Source: Mastigamoeba balamuthi (Eukaryota; Evosea; Mastigamoebida; Mastigamoebidae). From it: a stretch of 64,000 nt of DNA. Under the pieces are notes generated by a model. That model was not told the origin of the DNA. It did not search any database and saw only the letters and a list, made by a program, of their open reading frames with translations. The stretch lies in assembly GCA_902651635.1 (NCBI GenBank), contig CACRSC010000003.1, forward strand, positions 1 to 64,000, in the 5' to 3' direction. Position numbers and translations under genes: made by a program. How positions within the stretch are numbered: the stretch's first letter is position 1; each line of letters starts with the position of its first letter. Shown here in pieces: positions 43,616-53,680 of the stretch.

Positions 43616-43881
43616 TTCAAGCGGGCGTGTACTGTGTTGAGGTCGACAAGAAGAATCTCTTGCCACTTGACATCCTCGAGCTCGTCTGCAACACAATTAA
43701 GCTTCTCCAGTCCAGAAACGTTCTTCTGTCCCCAGTCTGCATCATCATGGATGCAGCCATTTTGACGGTGGAGGCACTGCAGTGTCACTACCCGGACATC
43801 CTCTTCATCGCCTCGGCACCAGAGAGTGACTTCAAGGTGCTGCTCTGCAAACGCCTTGAGATGAACGGGAGCTGCATATGA
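43616..43881 (+). pseudogene. Protein-coding remnant in the spacer, family unknown
   Basis: The stretch VDKKNLLPLDILELVCNTIK to MNGSCI reads like a folded alpha/beta protein. It has no own start codon and no splice partner was found. It lies only on the left side of the palindrome and has no counterpart in the right arm. Confidence 0.3.
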
Positions 43882-44205
43882 TACCCCCGGAGCACCCCAT
43901 TGGAACCGCTGCACTGGAGTGCTCTGCTGGCGCTGCGCCGGCATGTCATCGTCGATGGGGTTGGGGTCGGCAAGATACTCACCTTCTTGGTGTCTGAGTA
44001 AGTTGCATCTCAAGTTTACTCACTTACCCACCACGAAAACAGACCTCAGCAAGCACACCTCTGAGCACTCCCACGACCCCTCTGACCACTCAATGAAATG
44101 ACACGGCCTGTTCACGCTGAAGGACTTTTCCGGGGGGAGAGTGTTTTGACTTGAGTTGTAACTCACTCACATGCCGAGAAGGTGATTATCTTGCCGACCC
44201 TACGA

Positions 44206-44407
44206 TGGGGGTTTCGAGGTGACACCGACGTGCTTCTCGCGCACTGGAGGAGCCCCTGGGTTACCCTGCGTGGGCTCAACGCAGTGAGCTGGCCTTGCGC
44301 AAGCTGTGGATACCGATGGCGCAAGCACTCAGCCGCGAGCGCGTGCGGAGAAACCCAAGGGCTCCTCCAGTGTGCGAGGAGCACGTCGGTGATCATCCCG
44401 AAACCCC
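44206..44407. repeat. Hairpin-forming inverted repeat at the spacer centre
   Basis: 44206-44264 is nearly the reverse complement of 44350-44407: ggtttcgaggtgacaccgacg, then ctggaggagccc on the left; gggctcctccag, then cgtcggtgatcatcccgaaacc on the right. The loop of about 85 bases includes a perfect cttgcgcaag palindrome. Confidence 0.85.
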
Positions 44408-44475
44408 ACATCGACCCTGACATGCCGGCGCAGTGCCGGCAGCTCCCATGATGCCATGCAAATAACAGTTCCAAG

Positions 44476-47345
44476 AACGGTTGTGGTCAGGCCCCACGGG
44501 AGGCTGCACGAGGAGGTGCGGAACTCCTTGGGGGCACTGGGGTGCTGATGCAGGCCTGACGGCACACCGAGGGTCTGACACTGTGGAACCCGGCGTATCG
44601 TACAATATAAACCACGGTTAGCGCGTTCGGGCGGGGGGAGGGGGCGGGGGGAAGGGGGGTCATCTAGGACGAAGCGGCATAGCTCTCGGGGCGGAGGTCG
44701 CCCACGGAGATGTGGGCGCGGAGGGTCTGGAGAGCCTTGGCGTAGTCGGCGCACTCGGGGGCCTGGGAGGCCCTGGCGATCTCCTCGAGGGCGACCTCGG
44801 TGTCGCCCTCGCTGACGTGCCTGTGGATCTCGTCGAAGCGGAGGGCCACGCTCTGCTGCTCGCGGGTGGCGGCGGCGGCCGGGGCCAGGAGGTGGTAGAC
44901 CCTGGTGAGGTGCTCGACGTGGCCGCGGAGGCGGACGACGTCGAGGAGGGCGAAGAGGAAGTCGTCCTTGACGGCGTCCCTGAGCGTGCCGCTGACGAGG
45001 GGGCAGAGGCCGTACTCCTTGCCGAGCTGCTCCATGCGGCTGGCCACGTTGACGGTGTTGCCGCAGACGGTGTAGTTGACGCGGTCCCTGTAGCCCAGGT
45101 TGCCCACCAGCGCCGTCCCGCAGTGCACGCCCACGCGGTAGTCGAGCGGCAGCCCGGTCTTCTGGCGGACGGCCTCCATCGCCTTGGGGAACCGCAGCGC
45201 CGTCATGCACGCCTGGAACTCGGGGTTGGGCACCACGACGGGGTCGTTGAACAGCACCATGATCGAGTCGCCGATGAACTTGTCGATGGTCCCCTGGTGC
45301 TGCGAGATCACCAGGCCGAACTCCTGGAACCACTCGGTCAGCATCCCCTGCGTCTGCTCCAGCGTCAGCCTCTCGCTCAGCGTCGTGAACCCGCGCAGGT
45401 CCGTGAACAGGATCGCCAGGTGCTTGGGGTGCATCCCCAGGTCCACGTCCCCCGTGCTGCTCCGCATCAGCTCCATCACGATCGGCGCCGGCACGAACTT
45501 GGTCAGCGCCTCCGTCCCCGACGACAGCCGCGCGTGGCTCTTCTGGATCCTCCGGATCTCGTGGATGCTCGACAGCGACAGCTGCTTCCTCTGGTCCCTC
45601 TCCCCGAACCGCAGCAGCGAGATGTTCGCCATCTCCCTCGCGATCTTGTTGATCGGGCTCGTCACCCACAGCCCGAACACCACCGACCCCGCCACCGCCG
45701 CCGCCGTGATCCCCAGTATCGTCCCGATCACCGCCCACTGCACCGTCTGCAGCTCCGGGTCCACGATCGCCACCAGCACCCAGTTGATCCCGTTCCTCCG
45801 CACCCGCGCCGTGCTCACGATCTCCCTCGCCGTCCAGTGCGTCGACGTGATCACGCTCGGCACCTCCCTCCAGCTCCCGTGCGTCGCCACCACCGCCTCC
45901 GCTGCCGACTCCACCCGCCTGTTGTGCACCTCCTCGACCGTCTTCGTCGGCTGCCGCTGCGACGAGACCTCGATCTGCGAGTCTGTGCTCGCCAGGAACG
46001 TCGACGTCTCCGCGTCCACGAGGAACGCCAGGCCGTTGAGTATATCTCCCTTCACGATAGTATCGAGCATCGTCACGGCCCACCCGGATGCCAGGCAGCC
46101 CATCACAGTCCCGTTGGAGTGGAAGACGTCGGTGATGAAGATCATGAAGGGGATGGGCCCAGCGCTAGTGCTCATACTGACGATGGGAAGCCACGAGTGA
46201 TTCGTGGTCATCCGGAAGATGTCGGGCACGCCCCACGCGGCCTCGGTCATCTGGTTGAAGTCCTGGTCGACGCAGAAGTCGACTGCCCCCGTGAGCTCCA
46301 TCGTGTTGAAGTCCTTGATCGGCATCTGGCACGTGGAGCTCTTGTTCGCGTTCTGCTTGAAGGCACTGTAAGACCCCGGCCCCGTGCGGAACACGCCGGC
46401 GACCGAGGCGTCGGGGTACATCATTGTGATGATCGAGGCGTCGGAGCCCCGCACTACGTTGAGAAAGCCCTGCTCGGTGGAGTTGATGTCTGACTGCTGG
46501 TACTGTCCTGAGACGAGACCGTTCTCGATTATGAAAAGCACGCTCTCCACGTCAGAGACGCTCCTCTCGACTATTCCGTGTAGCCCCGACAGCAGTGTGG
46601 AGACCTCCGACATCGCCCGCGCCTTGAGCACCGCATTGCCATTTAAGGTCGTCATGACGACGGCCGAGACGACGGGTACGAGGATGGCGGCGATGACCAG
46701 GGAGAGCAGCACGCAGACGAACGGCACACCGCGGAACCTGCGATGGCGCCCCCCTGTCTTGGACCTGTGGTCGCCCGAGGCCTCGTCGACCGTGATGTCC
46801 GTGAGGGCCGACATGGACGTCGCGAGGGTGCCGCTGAGGAGGGGCATCGGGCACGTGTTGGCGAATAGGTTATTAAATTGTGATGACACAAACTGCTACA
46901 CACAAAAATAAAGGGTTCCGGGACCAGTGCTGTCTTCCATAACCATTTTAGGAGGGTTGCATTCTGATTCGGCTGTCGCAGATGTTCGCCCTTGATCCGT
47001 GACAGTCTGTTGCTCAAAGGCGTCCGCAGAACCCTCCAGGTGTCTTTCCGGTGATGCGGGGGCAGCAGCCGGTCTCGGTCAACGGACAGGAATAAGAACC
47101 AGTAAATCGAAGCATGTAGAATGTAACTGCCAAAAAAAGAGTTCCGAATGGAGTGGATGCGCGGAGCTCTCGGAGCAATGGGAACGCGCAGGGAGTGCGC
47201 CACAGGTTCGGCACACACCGACTCCAGCATTCCTCGGCTGCGCTCTCGTCGGCGATGGTGCAGTTCAGTGACGCGTAGGGTCACTGAGGTCCATCGAGCT
47301 TCACAGAAGTTTTTCTGCATTGCTCGTCTCGGCCATCCTTCGCCA
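44476..47345 (-). repeat. Large inverted duplication, right arm
   Basis: Reverse-complement partner of 40540-43611. The outer end is set by the last alignable phrases (gaagctcgatggacctcagtgaccc on the minus strand against gaagctcgtgggacctcagttaccc in the left arm). Confidence 0.9.
44664..46847 (-). CDS. Membrane adenylate cyclase, CACHE-HAMP-class IIIb (copy B)
   Basis: 727 residues; same order as copy A: N-terminal TM, dCACHE-like ectodomain, TM, HAMP-like linker and a cyclase domain with the Lys/Thr class IIIb pair. From FLVDAETSTF to the stop the protein looks identical to copy A. The N-terminal ~270 residues differ at many places, for example MPLLSGTLATSM versus MPLFSGAPVKST. They also differ in the region before the identity block (KGDILNG versus KGDALTNG, a one-codon length difference). 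Both copies keep all catalytic residues, so both look functional. The sensor half has diverged and the output half has not, which fits gene conversion or selection. The genes lie tail to tail. Confidence 0.88.
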   Translation of the reverse strand: MPLLSGTLATSMSALTDITVDEASGDHRSKTGGRHRRFRGVPFVCVLLSLVIAAILVPVVSAVVMTTLNGNAVLKARAMSEVSTLLSGLHGIVERSVSDVESVLFIIENGLVSGQYQQSDINSTEQGFLNVVRGSDASIITMMYPDASVAGVFRTGPGSYSAFKQNANKSSTCQMPIKDFNTMELTGAVDFCVDQDFNQMTEAAWGVPDIFRMTTNHSWLPIVSMSTSAGPIPFMIFITDVFHSNGTVMGCLASGWAVTMLDTIVKGDILNGLAFLVDAETSTFLASTDSQIEVSSQRQPTKTVEEVHNRRVESAAEAVVATHGSWREVPSVITSTHWTAREIVSTARVRRNGINWVLVAIVDPELQTVQWAVIGTILGITAAAVAGSVVFGLWVTSPINKIAREMANISLLRFGERDQRKQLSLSSIHEIRRIQKSHARLSSGTEALTKFVPAPIVMELMRSSTGDVDLGMHPKHLAILFTDLRGFTTLSERLTLEQTQGMLTEWFQEFGLVISQHQGTIDKFIGDSIMVLFNDPVVVPNPEFQACMTALRFPKAMEAVRQKTGLPLDYRVGVHCGTALVGNLGYRDRVNYTVCGNTVNVASRMEQLGKEYGLCPLVSGTLRDAVKDDFLFALLDVVRLRGHVEHLTRVYHLLAPAAAATREQQSVALRFDEIHRHVSEGDTEVALEEIARASQAPECADYAKALQTLRAHISVGDLRPESYAASS

Positions 47346-48327
47346 GAATGTCACGGCAGTATCAGCTGACGTCGAAGAACCGGATCGAAGCGGGCGTTTT
47401 TCGGCGCCTGCCCTGAGAGCAACAGCATCGCCAATGGGGCGGATTTTCGAGTATCCTTCTTCAACTGCTCCTCCGCGGATGCCCGAGGCGGCAAGCCTCC
47501 AGAGCGCGATCCGGACCTTCTGTGGCAGGGGTATTGACGTTATGGAGCACTGGAGAACACATTGTGACAGTGTCCGTCTGCTTCAGGGTCCCTCTTGACC
47601 GCAACGCCACAGGAGAAACAGAGGCCCGTGCCAGGCACCTGCCCTCGGTCGGATCGCACAGGCCTCGTTCCTCATGGCAGGGTGGCGGGCAGAAAATATG
47701 CTCCCCCAAAAATAGCAATCCTGCAAATACTGCCGGCCCGTTGGACTCGTTGTGTCTCGTGGTGGCGGCCCTGTCACACAGCCGTGACGTGCGTCACCGC
47801 TGAATGCATAATCATCGTTAGTGCCTGACCAGCAACAATCTCATTACTCCCGACATCGACGTCGCCCCATGGGGTGCACAGCGCTTCATTGACCGGTGAC
47901 GGAGGCCGTGTTGACCGGTGGCTAGAAATCGACCTCGCCGTGCTGTGCTGCAGCAGCCTTTCCATGGGCTGTGCCTCGAAGTTGCCCATGGCCGACCTTA
48001 CTCACGCCCATCCCGAGTTGACGTTCCGCTTCGACACAGGCGAAACGCAACGCGGAGCGACCAGATCCCCAGTACGAGAAGAGAGAGGGTCGAGGACCAC
48101 CTCAATGCCCTCCAGGGCTTTGAAGCGCCTGGTCGATAACGGTATAGTCCACTAGGAACAGAAGCGGTGGGCAATCCAGCAATCCATGGATCCACCGAGT
48201 GCGTGAGGAGCAGAGGGAGAAATGTGCGCCGGAGTTCATGTTTCCGATTAACTACTGATGGACCCCAAACATCCCCCAAGGCCAACACAATCCACCCACT
48301 CGTCCTGCAAGTCACTTACCTCTTGCC
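47346..48327. other. Intergenic region with weak coding-like remnants
   Basis: About 980 bp. The plus-strand frame 47874-48155 (GGRVDRWLEIDLAVLCCSSL, then HAHPELTFRFDTGET) reads partly like protein, but it has no domain and is bracketed by stops. It could be a decayed exon. No complete gene is seen. The promoter of the next gene should be near the right end. Confidence 0.3.
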
Positions 48328-48935
48328 ATGTGTTCCTCACGGGGCCTGCTCATCGGGCTGGGCATAGGCAGGAGCGTCGTCTTGGCGCTCTCCACCGACC
48401 TGTTCTTCCGAACGACGCTGTTGCTCTGGCACCCGCCCTACTCGTGCGACAGCGACAGCACGTTCGGGTGGGACTATGGCTGCATCTTCACCATTAGCGA
48501 CTGCCTCTGGTGCGTCATCGTCTACGCGCTCACCAGCGCCTGCCTCCTCGTAGCCCTCAAGTCCACGACGTGGGCAAGCCCCCAGAGTGCGCCAAGACCC
48601 GTCAAGATGCGGTCACTCAGTGCATCATAATCGCAGAGAGACGCATGTGCGTGATCGAGCAGGTGGGGTTGCTGGTGGCGACCACTGCACACATGGCTCT
48701 CAACGTGGCCGTGATCGGTGTCGTCCGGGGAGTGGGAGACGCCCACAGGTACTGCGGGCAGTCCAAGGACATGCCCGAGTGGGTGGGCGGGTGTGTCCGG
48801 GGCACTGCCGTGGCCTCGCTGGCGGTGGTCGCAGTTGAGTTCTGTGCGAGCGTTGCGTGCATTCTGCCGCTGCCCGCTCGCGACAGCACTGTACACGTCC
48901 GTCTCCTCGACCCGCAGGGTGCCCCGGCCAATTGA
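48328..48935 (+). CDS. Four-helix integral membrane protein, family unknown
   Basis: Exons 48328-48586 and 48637-48935 join in phase (50-nt intron with GTGCGC donor) to about 185 residues. Four hydrophobic helices: RGLLIGLGIGRSVVLALS; DCLWCVIVYALTSACLLVAL; VGLLVATTAHMALNVAVIGVV; and GTAVASLAVVAVEFCASVACIL. Helices 1-2 are joined by a Cys-containing loop (PPYSCDSDSTFGWDYGC), and helices 3-4 by DAHRYCGQSKDMPEWVGGC. The 4-TM layout with Cys loops recalls tetraspanin/MARVEL-type proteins, but the CCG motif is absent. The start could lie in an upstream exon. Confidence 0.55.
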
Positions 48936-49114
48936 TGAGAGCAGAAATAACAAACTCGCCGCAGTTCATTTGTCTTGGGCACAATTGCAGCCACCGGTGA
49001 TTCCCGGTTACGTTGCCCAGATTCCGTGGATACTCTGGGGAAATCTCAACATCTGCCGGTGGAATCTGTGTGAATCTTCTTCTGCTTTGCGTTGTTGCAG
49101 CGCGGCGCGCGCGG
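48936..49114. promoter_or_regulatory. 5' flank of the bromodomain gene with possible UTR intron
   Basis: ttcttctgctttgcgttgttgcag ends at 49100, just before the ATG at 49115, and looks like a 3' splice site, so a 5' UTR intron is possible. Repeated gattccc/gaaatctc AT-richer phrases lie at 49000-49060. Confidence 0.35.
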
Positions 49115-50979
49115 ATGGACGAGCTCACCAAGGCGTGGCTGTCCGCGGACCTCGACCCGCTCGACTTCCTTCTCTTCAACCCCGCGCTCGACGAGCCCGC
49201 CCTCGGCGCCCCGCTCGCCGCCGTCGCCGACGACGACGGCACCCCCGTCGACGACGACGGCTCTTCGGCCCCCGACGACGCGTCTGCGTCGGGTCTCAAG
49301 CGCGCCGAGCCCGATGACGACTTCTTCTTCGCCACGCCCTCGGGCCGCGCGCCGCCCAAGCGCAGCCGCAGCGCTCCCCCGGCGCAGCTCGACCCGCTCA
49401 TGGCCTCGTACTCGTTCGCGCCCGGCTGGCGCCGCCCGGGCGTGCCCATCCCCGACAGGGTCGAGTCCATCGTCCCCGAGGACGAGCAGCCGCCGGAAAT
49501 CCCTGCCACGTCAGCGATGACGTCGGACGCCCCGGGGGAGATGGCGCACGTGGGCGCGTTTGGGCAGCAGCAGCACCAGCGCCAGGACGCGGAGCAGTCG
49601 CATCAGGCGCAGCAGCAGCAGCAGCAGGCACAGCAGCAGCAGCACGGGGCGCAGCCGACGGCGGAGCAGCAGGCGAGGCTGAACAAGGTGGTGGGGACGG
49701 TGGTGATGCTGCTGTCGCGGATGGACTCGCAGAAGTTCTTCAGCGCGCCCGTCGACGACCGCGCGGCGCCCGGGTACTACAGCGTCATCACGGCGCCGAT
49801 GGACTTCGCGACGGTGCGCGAGCGCATGCGGCTGTCGCGGTACCAGACGCTGGCCGAGTTCTACGCCGACGTGCGCCAGATCGTCGCCAACGCGCTGGCG
49901 TACTACCCGCACGACAGCGACGAGCACGTCGCCGCCCAGAAGCTCGCCGAGAACGCCGAGCGCCTCGTGGCGCGCCACGGCGCCAAGCTGGACCCCGCCG
50001 TCATCGGCGACCTGCCCATCCCCGAGCTGCTCAAGCGCAACGACCCGGCGTCGTGCCAGCCGGACGGCTCGCAGGCGGCCGCGCTGCCCGCCGAGGAGGC
50101 CGACTGGGAGGCGCTGGCCGAGGGGTCCATGCAGATGGGCGCGCCGTTCAGCAGCGACGAGGTGCCGGAGAAGCCGCCCGCGGTCGACGGCGTGCGCAGG
50201 GCCTACGTGGCCGCGTTCACCGCCTCGCAGGTCCCCTCGTCGTCGACGGCCGCCTCACCGTGGGGGACCTCGCGCGCCCCCTGCCCCGTGGAGCCTCTGC
50301 TCGCACCGCAGCCCACCACCACAGACTACCTCATCTACGTGCGCACTCCTGCACACGCCCGCATACGCCGCTCACGGCCCCTTCCCTCTTCCCCAATAGA
50401 CGATGAGGTCGCGCTGGAGGGGCTACGTGGATGCCCTGGATGCGCCGTGCACGCAGTTCCTCAAGGCGCTGGCCAAGGGCGCTGCCTCGGAGATGCCGGA
50501 CCGCTCGCTGCTCCCCAAGCCTATCAAGTCCGTGCGCGAGCTCGCGCGCGAGGCGTCCGTCCCCTCGGTTGTCGCCGAGCAGCTGTGCACGCCCGACGCC
50601 GCGTGCTGCACATCCGAAGACGAGGAGTGCGCCCGGAAGATCGTCGATCACGTTCTGGTACGGCACAGCACGCCAGCGGTCTCTGTGCTAACAGCAGCGC
50701 CGCCAGGGGCACGAGGCTCCGCACGTGTCGCAGCAGGAGAGGCAGCTGCAGGAGCAGGCGTCGATCATTTACGACCTGCAGGTGTCGCAGCACATGCGCG
50801 AGTCGGCGTCGGTGGTCCCCGAGGAGGCCGACGAGGCTGCGCGGCTCACGCAGGGGATCGTGCGCCTGGCGCAGGACCTGCCAGTCAGCGCGATCGCGGA
50901 CACCTCGGTCATCCCGCAGGTGATCGAGCACAGCGGCCTGCTGTCCGCGCTTGCCCAGAAGTCCACCAACGACAGTTGA
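49115..50979 (+). CDS. Bromodomain protein, BRD7/BRD9-like
   Basis: Exons 49115-50230, 50400-50657 and 50707-50979 join to 548 residues. BRD7/9 are subunits of SWI/SNF-type chromatin remodellers that read acetyl-lysine. The N-terminus is acidic and contains a basic patch (PPKRSRS) and Gln/His runs. The bromodomain spans about 195-290: FFSAPVDDRAAPGYYSVI, then PMDFATVRERM, then EFYADVRQIVANALAYYP, with the acetyl-lysine-binding Asn at about residue 258. The phrases F-PV-D-APGY---I--PMDF-T align with BRD7/9. Exon 2 (RGYVDALDAPCTQFLKALAK) and exon 3 (helical, Gln/Ala-rich) would match the DUF3512 region downstream. All introns are phase 0. Confidence 0.8.
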
Positions 50980-51386
50980 TGGGCGAGGGCTGCACACGCC
51001 CGTTTTTGGCTTGGGTTAACTGCAATTTCCCGTTGAATAAATTCGATAGTTTCTCGCAGATAGGGAAGTTGGAGTTGAGGGACAGCTTTTCGCAGGTCGT
51101 GAACGCTTTGTTCTCCTAAATGTCAATCCCTCACCAGTAGTCATGTCTTGCAGTGGGAGTCCACTGGTACTGGAACCAACTGGCTGTTCATCCGAAACAG
51201 CAGCGCGGCAACTGAGTTCTCTCGCTTGTCCAGCAGCCCGCCAATGACTGGAGGGCTGCTAACCTGACTAGCCTTACATTAGTCTCAGACGTTTGCACGC
51301 GAAAGAAAAACGACAGTTGCTCGCAGACTCGGGGGGCCGTTGAGGGACTGATTCGCAGATACACGGTCTAAGGTAGATGTTGCATT
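50980..51386. other. Convergent 3' intergenic region
   Basis: 407 bp between the bromodomain gene and the VTT gene stops. No gene is seen; gttgaataaattcg at 51033-51046 could serve as a poly(A) signal region for the plus-strand gene. Confidence 0.5.
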
Positions 51387-52862
51387 TTAGAGGATCGCTG
51401 CCCCGCCACTGCTGCCGCGAGCTTGGCTCCAGTCCGATGGAGAGTCTTCATTGATGGACCCGATGGAAATCGAGACGGGCGTCGTCGCCTGCGAAGCTCT
51501 GGCCTGGTTCTTGGCAATTGCCCTGGCCAGCGCCCTGCGAGTGACTGTAGGGAACGACACCGCCGTCAGGGGACTTATGGATGGGGGGGGAGAAGCCGGG
51601 GATGAACACGAGGCGCACTGCAGGTGGTGACGATGATGACGGTGACTGTCGTGACCGAGGCCACCGAGAGCCACACAATGGTGGCTGTCTTGGACTTGAG
51701 GGGGTTGTACTCGCTCTGTGCTGCTTGGGCCCGTCAGTTATCAACAGCGCCACAGCAGAGCAGGGGGTTGTGTCTCGCACAGTCGTCGCTGTGGTCGTGG
51801 TGGTGCTTTGTCCAGATGGCTGTACCGCGTCCACAGCAGTGGCCCATGTCAGAAACACAGGCAGAACCGGGGGAAGCGAGGCGGGAACCGAACCGGAAAG
51901 GTCGCTGAGCAGCGTCCCCAGATACGCGTAGGCGCACGTGACTGCCCAGCAACGTCAGCGTATAACAAGAAAGCGGCGGGAGAGTGGGTGCGAAGGGCGA
52001 GCGAACATGGGGCGAGGCCGACAGCAGAGGCGACGGCGTAGACGGCGAACGAGATCTGCGTGACGCCGAGGAGGTAGCAGCAGAGGCCGAGCGGGATGAC
52101 GGGCGACAGGCGCAGCAGCACGACGAGCACAAAGCCCTTCTCGCCCACCGCCTCGCTGATCGCCTCGAACCTCGGGTGCTCCTTGGCCCGCTCCTCCGTC
52201 CACGACTTGAGCACCGTCCGCGCCAGCACAAACGCCATCAGCGCCCCTGTTTCAGGTTTGGTCCAGGAGGCCGTTAATTAGTTCCGAATTGCCACGTCAT
52301 GTTGGGAGCTCACCGAGCGTGTTGCCGGCGACCGCGGTGAGCGCGCCGGCCCAGGGGCCCAGGATGAACCCCGCGGCGAGGTCGAGCGGCGTCACGGGCA
52401 GCCCCAGCGCCAGCGAGAACGCCGCGCACACAAACAGCACCCCGCACGCAGCCCCGCGCGGAATTCTCTGCGCCACCGCGCGCGCCATCCACGCGCCGCG
52501 CACACCCGCGCACGCAACAACATCAGGAATCGGCCACGTCAGCGAGACAATCTGGAATCTGCCCCCCCCTTTGGAAGCTCGCATGCCTGGACCCAGCGCA
52601 GCAGGCGCTGCTCGGCCTTGGCCAGCGGGCTGCCCGGCACCAGCGACAGCGCCAGGAGCGTCAGCGCGGCGCCGGCGAAGAACGCGACGGCGGCCACGCG
52701 CCACACGGTCGACAGCGGCGCCGCGCGGCGTGTCGTCGACGCCGTCGGGGGCGCTGGCGAGGCGGCGGGGGGCAGCAGCGGCAGCGAGTCGGCGGCGTCG
52801 TCTGCGGGGCTGTACACGCGGGGCGCCGGGTAGCGCGCGGGGTCGCTCAGCGAGGGGAGCAT
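51387..52862 (-). CDS. VTT-domain (TVP38/TMEM64-like) membrane protein
   Basis: About six or seven short exons. The N-terminus (MLPSLSDPARYPAP, then a Pro/Ser region) is cytosolic. TM1 is VAAVAFFAGAALTLLALSLV. The VTT/SNARE-associated domain follows: GVLFVCAAFSLALGLPVTP, then LAAGFILGPWAGALTAVAGNTLG. The next exon gives ALMAFVLARTVLKSW, then EKGFVLVVLLRLSPVIPLGL, then LLGVTQISFAVYAV, and the following exon FTCAYAYLGTLLSDL. These match the G-G--G---G-xG and RLSP-P------G-T motifs of TVP38/TMEM41/VMP1/DedA. A last TM (TATIVWLSVASVTTVTVIIV) precedes a polar tail that ends GSSGGAAIL. The family acts in Golgi/ER membranes, partly as lipid scramblases. Joins at 52.55 kb and 51.75 kb are approximate. 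Confidence 0.75.
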
Positions 52863-53680
52863 CGAGGGGGAGGGGAGTGGTGCGTGTTGCTGCTGAGAAG
52901 AGAGGGATGGGGGAGTGTGTGAGTGGAGATGTGCGGGACTGCAGGCGAGCGATGAGGGGCTGCGATTTACTGCTCTTTCTCCCCCCTATCGGCAGTGTAA
53001 CAAAGATGCCATTTCGCACCGGCAGAGATCGGCGGCCGCTCGATCGAGAGATCTGCAGATTTCCCGCCTGCGTCATCCGATGACGCAGCGCAATATTACA
53101 CGCAGTGCTCTTGGAGGGCGGGTGTGGACCCTCGATGCCTCAGCCGTCGCGGGTTCCGCAGTGCTGCCCCCTTCGTGAGCAGATCTTGCTACTGACCTGT
53201 TGGGCGGATCTCTCGGGCGAGGGATTGAAATGCTGATTCTCCATGCCCAGCAGGGAGATACCGCCAGTGTAACAATGATGTCACCAAGATCAGGAATTTC
53301 CGTGGTGTGTTACCAGTGACGCCACGAGGCGCAGCATTCGAGTGGGAGGACCCATTCCGGAACGCTCAGGCACGGTTGCGCGCACGGCCACACCTGAGAG
53401 CTATTGTCAGCCTCCGTTGGTGGGCTCACAGAATATCCCCGCTGGAGGATGCTCTTGCTTTGTCGCACATCTTTGTTACCAGCGAGCACAGAAACGAGGA
53501 CACATATTGGATAGCTGCCTACACAACAAAGAACAGCACTTTCATTCTCTTGTGTTCAGTTGGAGCAAATCAGCTACTTCAATCAGTGCTGTAGGAGTGG
53601 TGTGGGTCCCAGCGCGTACTTACTATCTTATCAATGGTATTCACATATCAACCCTTGCCAAATCAAATGGAGTGGCCAGC
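52863..53680. other. Intergenic region VTT gene / TmcB-like cyclase
   Basis: About 820 bp. It should hold the VTT promoter (gagatctgcagatttcccgcctg and gcaatattacac around 53047-53101) and the cyclase 3' UTR. Plus-strand frames here lack any domain. Confidence 0.5.

Larger units (their letters stand above)
43612..44475. other. Spacer between the cyclase inverted arms
   Basis: 864 bp between the sharp inner ends. It contains a protein-like plus-strand stretch up to 43881 (LPLDILELVCNTIKLLQSRN, then PDILFIASAPESDFKVLLC). Next comes a P-loop-like phrase (HVIVDGVGVGKILTFL at about 43940-43985). A related phrase lies on the minus strand near 44410-44450 (ALRRHVRVDVGF), so weak inverted similarity continues past the sharp boundary. 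None of these forms a complete gene that I can recognise. Confidence 0.5.

Noticed and set aside
41227-43881. An 884-codon frame overlapping cyclase copy A in another frame
   Set aside because: Arg/Gly/Asp-rich shadow frame. Only its last ~90 codons, beyond the cyclase stop, look protein-like and are listed separately.
44712-46493. Long plus-strand frame opposite cyclase copy B
   Set aside because: Antisense shadow; the same shadow occurs opposite copy A.
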